Part shown: positions 46,301 through 55,490 of the stretch, piece by piece
How the letters are laid out: each line of letters opens with the position of its first letter
Position numbering within the stretch: the stretch's first letter is position 1
Assembly (NCBI GenBank): GCA_003116995.1
Contig: BDSL01000070.1
Coordinates: 434,001-498,000, forward strand
Direction of reading: 5' to 3'
From: Yamagishiella unicocca
Taxonomy: Eukaryota > Chlorophyta > Chlorophyceae > Chlamydomonadales > Volvocaceae
Length of the DNA: 64,000 nucleotides
The notes under the pieces: model-generated
The model's database searches: none
What the model was told of the DNA's origin: nothing
The model's input: the letters and a program-made list of their open reading frames with translations, nothing else
Translations under genes and position numbers: made by a program

Positions 46301-49300
46301 AACTCTAGTATGAAGTGTTGGGGCTTAGGCCAGAGACGGGAGCGTGTGCGTCCTACGGGCGGCTCAACCATCAAGTACACTCAAGTACACCAAGCATGGC
46401 GGCATGCTGGACATGGAGCTGGCGGAAGACCGGTTTCCGGAGAGCGCTTGAGTCTCAATAATTGATACCAAATACGAGTTAGGGATGTGGCAAGAGCACC
46501 AGCCTCCGGCGAGTTGCACTAACTGGTCGTGTTCCACAGCCACAATGTGGCATGGGCCTTAGCGATATGAGGTGGATTGGTACTGGTGGCGCGAGCGTAT
46601 AGGGTGTACTGATGCCCTCACCGCCCCGCCCCCTTAACACACGCCAGGCCTAGTGCCGGCGTACTGTAATAATAATAATAATTATAAGGAGTGTATATAT
46701 GCCCAATCGACGGAGTAGCGGGAGCACGGTCGGAGCGATCGATAGCGAGTGCGTGAAGTTTATAATCTGTACTCCGGCGGCTAGCCTTGCTTGGTTTGTG
46801 ATAACTAACTGCTACCCCGGGATTTATACCATACTGTCCGGCGCGCAACCCTTCAGATCGGAGGCTGCTAGGGATGGATAGATTACCCAGTTGTTTCGTT
46901 GTTTACGCAGTTTCTCTGTATGTCTGCGGCCCCTATCCATGTGCCGGCGCCTTCAATTCTGGAACCGCCGGCTTTATTTATTTTAGGTGGGTATCAGCCA
47001 CCCCGCCGTATGTATCACAAGGACCTTGGGTCCGCATTTCCCGGGCGCCGGAGCATTCAACCTTCCATTGAGTCCTGCCAGTACGCACGGCGGGTGCGTG
47101 GACATGGACATATCTGAAGAGCCTTGCTTGCGATCCATGCTGCTGCTCTATCTACCCTTACCAGGGCCCCCAGAAGAACCTCTCCCTCCACGCCATCGGT
47201 CCGTGATGAATAACGAAGGTATGCATGTCCACTACGTACATACAGTATTCCGGTCGCTGCGTTCTGCGTTTTATTTAAGCACAAGCGTCTCTCCATTTAA
47301 TATACGCACCACACTTATCCTGTCGGTCCTAATGATACGTACATACCTAGGCACACTTACCTATGTAATAAGCAACGCTTTCCTGCATACATGTACGTAA
47401 GTAGGCTGGCGTGCGTGTTTCCTTCCTACGTAAAAGCTTGCACGCACGAGCAGCGGCGGCAGTTCTGGATGGGCTGCCGTGCGTGGCTATCCGTAAGAAA
47501 TAAAGCGCTCATGCATCCGCAGCAGGCAAGTAAGGGCACGTATGTATTCACGTCCATCACACATTACAAACTACGTAAGCTTTTTAAAAAAATAGTTCCG
47601 CGGATTCGTGCAGCTACTATGTACCTACCTACCTGCGGCAGTGATGATCTTCACGACCGTGCCCCATACACTGTCGGCCCTCGGCAGGCGGGCAACTCCG
47701 TTCACCGCCAGAGCCATCTGCACCTCGCCGACGCCTTCGATCTATGAGTCGCAAGACACGTACGGTGGGTTGAGGCGATTATTATTACTTATTCGATTGA
47801 CACCGACATGAGTTAGGATATCCTAACAGGTAAATAAGAATAATTGTTCTATCGATAGAACATTTTTCTTATTTACCTGCGGTGCGCGCGCACCGACTTG
47901 CCGATCACTCGATCGATCCTAGCCCATATGCCCATATAATCTTTGTGTGCGTGGCCGTAGGTAACTAAATCGCGTAGACAGCGCGCGTCTATCTCCTGCT
48001 GCACATGTGGTCAGCACAGTACGTATGCATGGTACGTAGTGTGTAGCACCAACCGACGACATACCTAGATATACTACGTACTGCCGTGTACGTACCCACT
48101 TACGTAAAGGTACTGCAGCTCCATGAGAGCACGGATGGGGATGCGGCTTGAAAAGGGCTGGGCATCACTTCGAAAGGACGCTGTGCGCAGGACGCTGCTT
48201 GCAGTTGGCACCGCTGAACCGTTACTCGCTGCCACGACTGGGTGCATGGCGTGCCGATTGACCAGAACGCCGTCGATGACGGACAGGTCGCTGTTTGCCG
48301 TTTGCACGACCTGGCCTGGGGATCCTTTCACGCTCATTATCCCATTGCCGCCAACCTGCGGGCGTAATTTTTTAGCACGGCGGCGGTTGATAATGTAGGC
48401 ACGCAGGTACACCGGGTAACCAGCAGCGGGGGGCGGGCTAGATAGCGAGCGAGCGAAAGGTCATCTATCTGTATGTCCCAATGGAACGAAATCTGCGCGC
48501 CTAGGTATATAGGATGGATAAATTACCCCTGATGCCTCTGCTGGGACGTAGACATAAATAGAGAGAGACGAGAGGGCGGGGTAGCTAGGTGCGTGTGTGC
48601 TTTTATTCGTTTACATACGGAGTCCACTAGATATATATGTGGATCGACGGATCCCAGGATCGACGGATCCCAGCACGTCGCGCTTTTCAATGGCGTATGT
48701 ACGAACATACACCGGCGGCCAGCAGTCAAGGGCCGTAATTTGCATTCCATTTGTGCACTCCTTGGTCGGTGTTGATGACCAACAAGCGTACCATACGTAT
48801 AGTGCGTACTTCACGCACTGGTCAATTGCACGAAAAATAAACCGCCCCGCCCCCGTAATACATGCTAGGCCTAGCGCCAGCGTACTCATTATTATTATTA
48901 TTATTATTTAAAAAGATAGCTAGGTAAACGAATACGTTCCTCCATCCGCGGCGTCCATCGAAGCAAATATATATGTGTGTGCATCTGTCTGTCCTGTCGA
49001 TTGATCAACTGACCGCCTACACGTCTCTATATCCATTTACCCATGCTCGCTCGTGCGCTCATCATGCAAGCAATGGGTAAGGCAGTCGGGGGGTTACATT
49101 ATTAGCTCCGTCACTACTCGTTTGTCAAGCGAGTCGATCGTACCTCGGTCTCCTTGAAGGCCGTCAGGACGATCCAGATCATTCCGGTGAGTGCGCCAAC
49201 CAACAAGACCAGGAACACGAGCATGCCGATAATGATTCCTACGAGCCATTTCTTCAGCTTGAAATGGTCTGTTATGAAGGCCTCCATCTACATATGCGTA

Positions 49301-51817
49301 CACAAATTCCAATCAATAGGCAAATAAAGGTACGAGCAAATATATATTCAAGCATCAGTGCATGTATTGTAAGCGACGTGTCCCGTCCCAATACGTACAT
49401 AGATTATTGATTAGTAATAACGAAAGCAGGCAGGTGGGTAGATATATAGGCAGGGCGGTGTGCAGCGTGTGCAGCGCGTGCGTGTGTATGCATGTGTGCG
49501 TGCGTGCGCGCGAACAGATACTTATTATCGATGGATGCCGTACGTGCATGTAACAACATTATTGATCTCACAATGAGCAGCAGCTCGAGAAGGAATAACA
49601 GATAGATAGATGACAGCGTCGGTGCGTGCGCAACTAAATAATTATTATTGTACTCTCACGCACGCAGTGCATACCTCTTTCGTCGTCACTATGCCATTAC
49701 CGTCTGCGTCTGCGGCCCTCATCGTGCTGTTGGTGACAGCAACACCATCTGTGGCCGCTTTATCTTCTGAATGGCCAAAAAACGGCAAGGAAGGTTTATA
49801 TATGTCGCAGGCATCGGAGCAAAGAGCAAAGATAACATGCCAAAGATTCATATGACGACGGAAATGAAACAATATACGCGAGCGACAGATGAGGTACGTC
49901 GGCAGGAGTTTTATTTCCGCCGACTATATATATAAGGGCCGTGTATCGACTAGCTATATATATAAGGGCCAGGTGGCGCGAGCGTATAGGGTGTATGTAC
50001 TAACACCCTCGCTCACCGCCCCGCCCCCGTAATACATGCCGTGCTAGGCCTACGTAGTGCCAGCGTACTCATTATTATTATTATTATTATTATATATAAG
50101 GGCCGTGTATGTAGTATGTACGTATGTCCTGTCTATTAATGAATAATAATAATATAATAATAAGGTTACGCTGGCGCTAGGCCTTGCGTGTGTTAAGGGG
50201 GCGGGGCGGTGAGGGTGTCAGTACACCCTACGTATACGCTCGCGCCACCGGTGTCTATTAATGAATAATACAGGCGCGTAAATATGACAGCTCGCTAGGG
50301 ATCAACGTAGTAAGTAAGCATTTTTGCTATGATTGGTAGCTGCTTTAATTGCTTATACGTAATTGTTGCAAGCAAGTTGGCAAGGTAGAGCGAGGTCATC
50401 ATGTATATACGCATGGATCTATCTATCTACATCCGCCGTTGTATGCAACTGAAGCAAGCAATGCAACACTCTACGGCAGCCGCAGTCCCTTCAGCATCGT
50501 AATAACAAACTTTGCTTCTTCCATGAACTCACCAGCAGCACGAGGAGGCGTCTGTTGTGACGGCGGTAGCGTTATTGGCGTCGATGGCGGTGGGGGCCCG
50601 CCAGAACCAACAGCGCTAGCCCCCGCCGGCGCTGGGTCATCATCAGCAGCACGCGGCGGCCCTGAGTGTTTTTATAACCGGCCGGTGGGCCGCGCCGTTT
50701 AACCGCCGTGCGTTAGTTGTCACATAATTTCACATTGGTCGTGCGCACGCAAGAAGCTACGTACTTGTTGTAAGTGCACGGATAGATATATACATAGATA
50801 GTGCAAGGCAGCAGGGCAGCAGTACGTACGTATGGTACGTATGTACCATTACGGTAAGTAATGGTAGTAGGTGTATATACGTATATATGCTCCTGCGTGC
50901 TTCTGTGCTTGGATGCAGGGGCAGCAGCTAGCGTCACGCATGCAATAATCTGAATCAAGCAAATATCTAGCATTCATCATCAGGTTGCGTCGTCCAGGTT
51001 CGATCGTGCACGCATACATGCACGCATGCATGTTTATTTAGATTTACAAATAAGTGTTGCATCGTCAATCGTATTGACAAAACCACATACATACTGATAT
51101 ATTACAAATTTTGCATCGCCAATCATATTGACAAAACCACATGATGATAATAACTTACCGAAGGGATGATCTGCACGTGGATCCCCGTCCGCCGGTTGGG
51201 GCTGCGTGGCCAGTCCTTGGTCTTCTGCGTGCATCATTCGGTTGGATGCATATATAAGTAAACTTGCTTGCTTGCTGCCTCCCTCGCAAGCTTGGGTGAC
51301 TTGTGTACATGGAATGCATTCATTCATATGAAGGAATGCATACGTTACTCTTGTCAGGCACTTGCTACGCGTATTGACTGGTATGTATTAACTTTACTAC
51401 GTATTGACTGGAATAGATAGGAATGGAATACTTATTATATTGAAGCGACGGCGGTCAAGTAACCTACTGATAAGGCTTGCCCACGCACGTGCGTTAGTTG
51501 CTGCCTGCCTAATAACATCCGTCACAACATTAACGCGTAACACATGAATCCCCTATTAACAAATAAAGTCTCTACGTACATGCATGCATACGCAGCTAGT
51601 TAACATCTTATTATAAGCACATACGCAGGCACGGCGGCGGCAGCCATGTATGCCTCATCACCTACGTAAGTACATACGCCTCCATGCACGGATCGCGATA
51701 CGATCGTAGCACACACAGCTATCTTGCATTATATATGCGCACGCACGTACCTCCGGGTCCTGTCTGGGCCTGGGGGGTTTGGGGGGCATCGGTGATGATC
51801 GCGCGAGGATCAGCAAC
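34571..51817 (-). CDS. EF-hand/transmembrane/WSC-repeat surface protein, at least 27 exons
   Basis: Exons: 51751-51817, 51159-51224, 50533-50661, 49675-49766, 49144-49287, 48104-48355, 47633-47741, 45951-46055, 45293-45408, 44404-44761, 44023-44089, 43577-43703, 43295-43464, 42795-42934 (ends uncertain), 42312-42451, 41371-41539, 39887-39996, 39266-39536, 38713-38780, 38137-38205, 37994-38045, 37617-37877, 37187-37312, 36508-36795, 36016-36318, 35045-35356, 34571-34740. Joined in phase they give about 1426 aa to a TGA; the first exon with the ATG was not found. Order: acidic/Pro N-terminal tail, EF-hand loop, one TM helix, novel ectodomain, Pro-rich linker, Asn/Cys-rich region, four WSC domains. 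I infer a type II plasma-membrane protein binding wall or matrix glycans. No enzyme domain is seen and no known gene name fits. Confidence 0.8.
41128..41240. repeat. 58-bp tandem duplication
   Basis: ACACTTTTAGCCATCGCATT plus GAAGTAAGGTCATTACTG occurs twice in tandem in a WSC-gene intron. Confidence 0.9.
42634..42685. repeat. Perfect 26-bp tandem duplication
   Basis: ATGATGAACGGTTCATGACT plus GGGTTT occurs twice without change. WSC-gene intron. Confidence 0.95.
46119..46696 (+). mobile_element. Full-length tRNA-derived SINE with 15-bp target duplication
   Basis: TTATAAGGAGTGTAT flanks the element at 46119-46133 and 46682-46696. The 5' head has pol III boxes (TAGCTCAATTGG at about 46138; GGTTCGAATCC at about 46231) and ends that pair like an acceptor stem (ATCGGTG with CGCCGAT). 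A body of about 420 bp ends in GTACTG(TAA)n. In place of a normal anticodon arm there is a longer insert with nested hairpins (CCTTGTGG with CCACAAGG). It lies in an intron of the WSC gene, opposite to the gene's direction. Confidence 0.85.
47812..47895. repeat. Cluster of three 16-bp perfect palindromes
   Basis: GTTAGGATATCCTAAC (47812-47827), GTTCTATCGATAGAAC (47846-47861) and CGGTGCGCGCGCACCG (47880-47895). The middle one is enclosed by 14-bp inverted arms, CAGGTAAATAAGAA and TTCTTATTTACCTG (47827-47840, 47866-47879). It lies in the WSC-gene intron between exons 6 and 7. No coding or known transposon content. Confidence 0.9.
48840..48908 (+). mobile_element. SINE 3' fragment
   Basis: ACCGCCCCGCCCCCGTAATA, then GCCAGCGTACTC and (ATT)n match the 3' end of the 46.1-kb SINE. 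5'-truncated; target duplication not clear. Confidence 0.7.
49957..50104 (+). mobile_element. 5'-truncated SINE with 14-bp target duplication
   Basis: From GGCGCGAGCGTATAGGGTGT to (ATT)n this matches the last 120 bp of the full-length SINE. TATATATAAGGGCC borders it at 49957-49970 and 50091-50104. Confidence 0.75.
50131..50270 (-). mobile_element. 5'-truncated SINE, reverse, with target duplication
   Basis: The (TAAT)n tail, GCGCTAGGCCT, GGGGGCGGGGCGGTGAGGG and CGCTCGCGCCACC read as the SINE 3' end in reverse. GTCTATTAATGAATAATA occurs at 50131-50148 and 50253-50270. Confidence 0.8.
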
Positions 51818-51839
51818 CTGTGTGCGTCGTCCATCCAAG

Positions 51840-52270
51840 TCAAAAAAGTGACGTTAGTTACATATGTAGCTAGCTAGGCATATGCCTACATATATGCATG
51901 CATGTCTCGCGTTATATGCATATGTTGTATACCACTTACTACGTGTAAGTTTCGTTCCTAGTATGCTAAGAGTCTCCGCAACAGTTCGTATCAAGATGCT
52001 TGTGCGTGGTCTTATGCCTATTTTTGGTGGGGACTATCGAACCGTCGACGGAAGGCTAGCTGGAGACTTTCTCAGATGTTGGAATATATATGGCTTACTT
52101 GGCGGGCGGCACAACAGACTTTGTGTGCGTTATCCCAAAAAGCAATCCTTATTTATCTTCAAATAAGGCGAATACTAGACACTACTAGCCTTGCCTATCT
52201 ATGACCAATACCGGACCGATGACATGGCTGACATGCGCGTGCAGAGCTAGGGTTATTACCGAGTTTAGGC
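51840..52270. other. Upstream flank of the modelled WSC gene
   Basis: The missing first exon or exons of the WSC gene should lie here or beyond. I see no unambiguous ATG exon with a phase-0 donor. Confidence 0.3.
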
Positions 52271-52280
52271 TGTGCGTGCG

Positions 52281-52802
52281 TGGGGGGGTAACCCCACGGG
52301 GGGGTAACCCCACGGGGGGGTAACCCCACGGAGGGGTAACCCCACGGAGGGGTAACCCCACGGAGGGGTAACCCCACGGAGGGGTAACCCCACGGAGGGG
52401 TAACCCCACGGAGGGGTAACCCCATGGGGGGGTAACCCCACGGAGGGGTAACCCCACGGGGGGGGGGGGTAACCCCACGAGAGGGTAACCCCACGGGGGG
52501 GTAACCCCACGGGGGGGTAACCCCACGGGGGGGTAACCCCACGGGGGGGGTAACCCCACGGGGGGGGTAACCCCACGGAGGGGTAACCCCACGGAGGGGT
52601 AACCCCACGGAGGGGTAACCCCACGGAGGGGTAACCCCATGGGGGAGTAACCCCACGGAGGGGTAACCCCACGGGGGGGGTAACCCCACGAGAGGGTAAC
52701 CCCACGGGGGGGTAACCCCACGGGGGGGGTAACCCCACGGGGGGGGTAACCCCACGGAGGGGTAACCCCACGGAGGGGTAACCCCACGGAGGGGTAACCC
52801 TG
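52281..52802. repeat. 16-bp GGGGTAACCCCACGGA minisatellite
   Basis: About 33 units, each centred on the palindrome GGGGTAACCCC with spacer CACGG(A/G)GG. Single-base length changes (14-20 bp) and a few variants (ATGGGG, ACGAGAG) are mixed through the array. All three minus frames stay open because the unit lacks stop codons, producing false proteins of 200 or more residues. A related GGGGTAACCC..GTTACCAGGGG remnant marks the right edge. Confidence 0.97.
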
Positions 52803-52829
52803 TTACCAGGGGTAGGTTCGTTAAGGGGT

Positions 52830-55300
52830 CCCGTTGAAACCTGTAACTGTAGCAGGGATGCTGCGGACTTAGCAGAGCTACGCCGCGGCTCCAATAATGT
52901 CGCATAACTACATAATTGTATAATGACCGTTAAGGTCTACAAACCGCGTTACGGGTGTGGTGTGGTATGTCACACGTAGCGTAAGCCATCACGATATGTC
53001 GATCGAACTACGGTACGGCACTAGGTGGACGAGCGGCCTACGTAGGTGATACAACGCTCGTTGGGGTAGGGCAGGTGCCATCGCATACATACTGCGGTCT
53101 GCTGGGTCCGAGTCCCAGCTATACTCATTCGGCCATCCCTTGTTGACTATTGAGTTAGATCCGACTTCCGCTGCCCACACCCTAAGTGTGGTCCTAAGTA
53201 AGGAGCACCATCGTTACAGTAACGGACCATGTCTCAAGCAACGGACCCCTACCTAAGCTGGGGATTAAAGAGGCTCGGGGCTCAAGCCTCGCTGTGTATG
53301 GGTTACCTCTGTTATACCGAGGGGGGGAGGTTACTGGGCGGGTAAACCGACCCGCGTTTAGACTACTGCCATAGGGGGTCCCTTATTATACCACTGCCGC
53401 ATACATACATGTAGTAGTGGTGTCCGGTCATAGGGTCATAGTGACGTTCGTTCTAAACAAACACGAGAACGAGCCATTGGGACATACCGGGACATAGGGT
53501 CCGTCATAGTGACGTTGGTTCTGGATAATGTACGCAACCGGGCAACCGGTGGAATCGGGTTTTGGGTCACAAGAAAGGAAAAACGGATACCGAGCGAGTA
53601 TGTACCTATGTATGTCGGGGATGACAAGCAAGGGTACCTACTGGTAGGTGCATGCATTTGCATGCGCAGCGTGTCTGAATCACCTGGTGTGGCTGCTCGC
53701 AGCTCGCCGTTTCACTGTGACTGCCGCCCGGAGGCCGTTCAGCAGCCGCAGGGAGAACGGAACGAGAGCGCCTAGGCGCTCCTGGCGGCAGGGTTGTTAA
53801 TAAGGACATATGCGACCTCTGTTACGTAAGCGGGGAAGTGCGCGGCGTAAGAAGAACCTCTAAGCGGTATTATGCCTTGTTGAGCGGCTGCTGGTCGCAC
53901 CGCAGGCGCTATAGAGGATATGGGGCTTATGGGTGACTTCAGCCTATTACAGAAGTAGTCTGCTGTAAAGTAGTGCCTTCGCTAGGAGTAGATACAGGCA
54001 GGCTTGGAAAGCGGCATGGCCGGGAGCAGAACGCCGCCAATGAACTTCATGCAGTGCCAGCAGGCATATGTCTTTATATTTTATGTTGAATGTGTAAACT
54101 ATGGCATGCGGTGACCACGTCGCTGTCCGACCCATGTTGGGGTGAACACATGTACGGCAACATATTCGGTATAAATAAATTACAGCATTCAGCCAAGACG
54201 GGAAATATTATAAACTTGACAGCTTAAATACGTAGTCGGTATTAACGCAGAGCTGGAGTGAAATCGTATCCCTTGGCCGCGCTGGCATGCTGTACAGGCC
54301 CCGTTTGCTAAATTAAAAAATGACCGACGCGGCCCCAATAAATAAGGGCATAAAACAGCATTGCTTAATCCACATTGGCCACAAACCATGGCCCAGCCCA
54401 ATAATCTTGCACAGAACTAGCTTGATTTGGTGCTCGCTGGGGCGGCGGGGCGGGAAGGGGACGGGCTGTTGCTTAAGAGCCGGCATAGCCTCCAAATCTG
54501 CACTCTCATCATATACAATGGACGCAAGCATTTCCTATTGTAAGAATTGGTTCAGGCATCGCGGCCACGGATGCATCCTTAACACGCTGCTCCCACACGC
54601 CCATCTGTCCACGCTCCATACCTCGCCGCCTTCAACCACATGGTCGGCGTTTTCGGACCCCCATAGGAATCAGACTGCAACTGTTGCAAGGGAGCTGGAG
54701 CAGCTACAAATGCGAAATAAAGCACAACCTCGAGGGCCCGATGGGCCGCCAGACCGCTGCAAAGCACACAGCAGCAGGCACGATTGCCTCGCGGAATTGG
54801 GACAGACAGCGACAAGTAAAGCCGGCAGCAGATAAACCACGGCCGAGCATCGACCCGGGCGACAGCTAGGCCAAAACCACCAACCGACGGAACGCAAAGC
54901 GCCAACGCACGGGGCCGACAGCGTCAAGGAGCCCAGCCAAAACAGAGGCAGGGCACCGAAACACGGGGTCGACACGGCCAAGGTGCTCAGCAACAACAAG
55001 CAAGCAACTACCGACAGAGAGAAAGAACCACAGCCGGCGACGCGCGGAACGAAAGCGTGCCCAACAGCACCACCGTGGGGCCGCCCAGTCATCGGGCAGT
55101 CCCGCAGCCCCAGAGCGACCCTTAAATGACCTCCCCCCCGCACGGGTCCTTTTTTTCAATCCCACCCCGGACGAGGCCAAGAAAGGGCGGACGGCCGGCG
55201 GCGGGGTAGGTCTCCCCCCACCCACGGAGGGGGAACTCAGCGCCGCAAAAGCACTCTGGCGAGACCAGAAGTTAGCAGCGAGGATTGTTCGCAACTGTAC
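52830..55300. other. No recognisable gene; possible transposon remains
   Basis: An open frame at 54320-54835 (171 codons, plus) and hydrophobic minus frames at 54670-55294 are seen, but I recognise none. The CCACCAACCGACGG segment near 54878 resembles the tail of family A fragments at 31273, hinting at repeat origin. Not supported as genes. Confidence 0.3.
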
Positions 55301-55490
55301 GATTTGATAGTTTGGGGTAGCAAGCTATCTTTAAGGACATGCTTATTGCGGAGCGATACGATCGTACAGAAAAAGCCGCCCAACAAGTGCGCTGTGGTTC
55401 CCTGCATAGATGCAAAGAAGACATCATTGCATAGCTTTACTTTGTATTAGGCGACGTCACGAAATTTGACCTTGCACCAACATCCGCGAA

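Larger units (their letters stand above)
44404..48355 (-). other. Membrane-proximal ectodomain and Pro-rich linker of the WSC protein
   Basis: Exons 6-10. The joined product has regular beta-type segments (VIDGVLVNRHAMHPVVAAS, EVQMALAVNGVARLP, VVKIITAAGTITLDDTAISF, PIFVEAGFAV) and then SRRSLLGIYDILGFFNFIQD, suggesting a repeated beta fold that I cannot name. A segment with three Cys (YEPCIVPVDGANDRCVYIV) leads into about 45 residues of Pro/Ser/Ala with PPSP-like motifs. Such hydroxyproline-type linkers are typical of volvocine wall and matrix proteins. Several N-glycosylation sequons follow. A SINE sits in the intron at 46.1-46.7 kb. Confidence 0.65.
49144..51817 (-). other. N-terminal tail, EF-hand loop and TM helix of the WSC protein
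   Basis: Residues 1-87 (as modelled) are rich in Pro, Ala, Asp and Gln with no fold visible. DADGNGIVTTKE (about 107-118) matches the 12-residue EF-hand loop: Asp at 1 and 3, Asn at 5, Gly at 6, aliphatic at 8, Glu at 12. The intron falls exactly after Glu12. The next exon begins MEAFITDHFKLKK, then about 30 hydrophobic residues (WLVGIIIGMLVFLVLL onward), then KETE. Basic KLKK before the helix and acidic residues after it predict N-inside topology, putting the single EF-hand on the cytosolic face. Exon joins are phase-consistent. Confidence 0.8.

Noticed and set aside
52281..52802. CRISPR-like array
   Set aside because: Units are contiguous with no unique spacers, and the surroundings are a eukaryotic nuclear genome.
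52185..52905. Three overlapping minus-strand frames of 200-236 codons with GVTPPWGYPSVGLP-type repeats
   Set aside because: They exist only because the 16-bp minisatellite has no stop codon in any minus frame. No start context, splice sites or non-repeat domain.
53080..53140. tRNA-like TGGGTCCGAGTCCCAG segment
   Set aside because: It resembles a T arm only. No A box or acceptor stem can be paired.
54670..55294. Hydrophobic minus-strand frames resembling a membrane protein
   Set aside because: Low-complexity Leu/Val/Cys composition from a GC-rich repeat-like stretch, no splice or start support, and overlapping frames on both strands.
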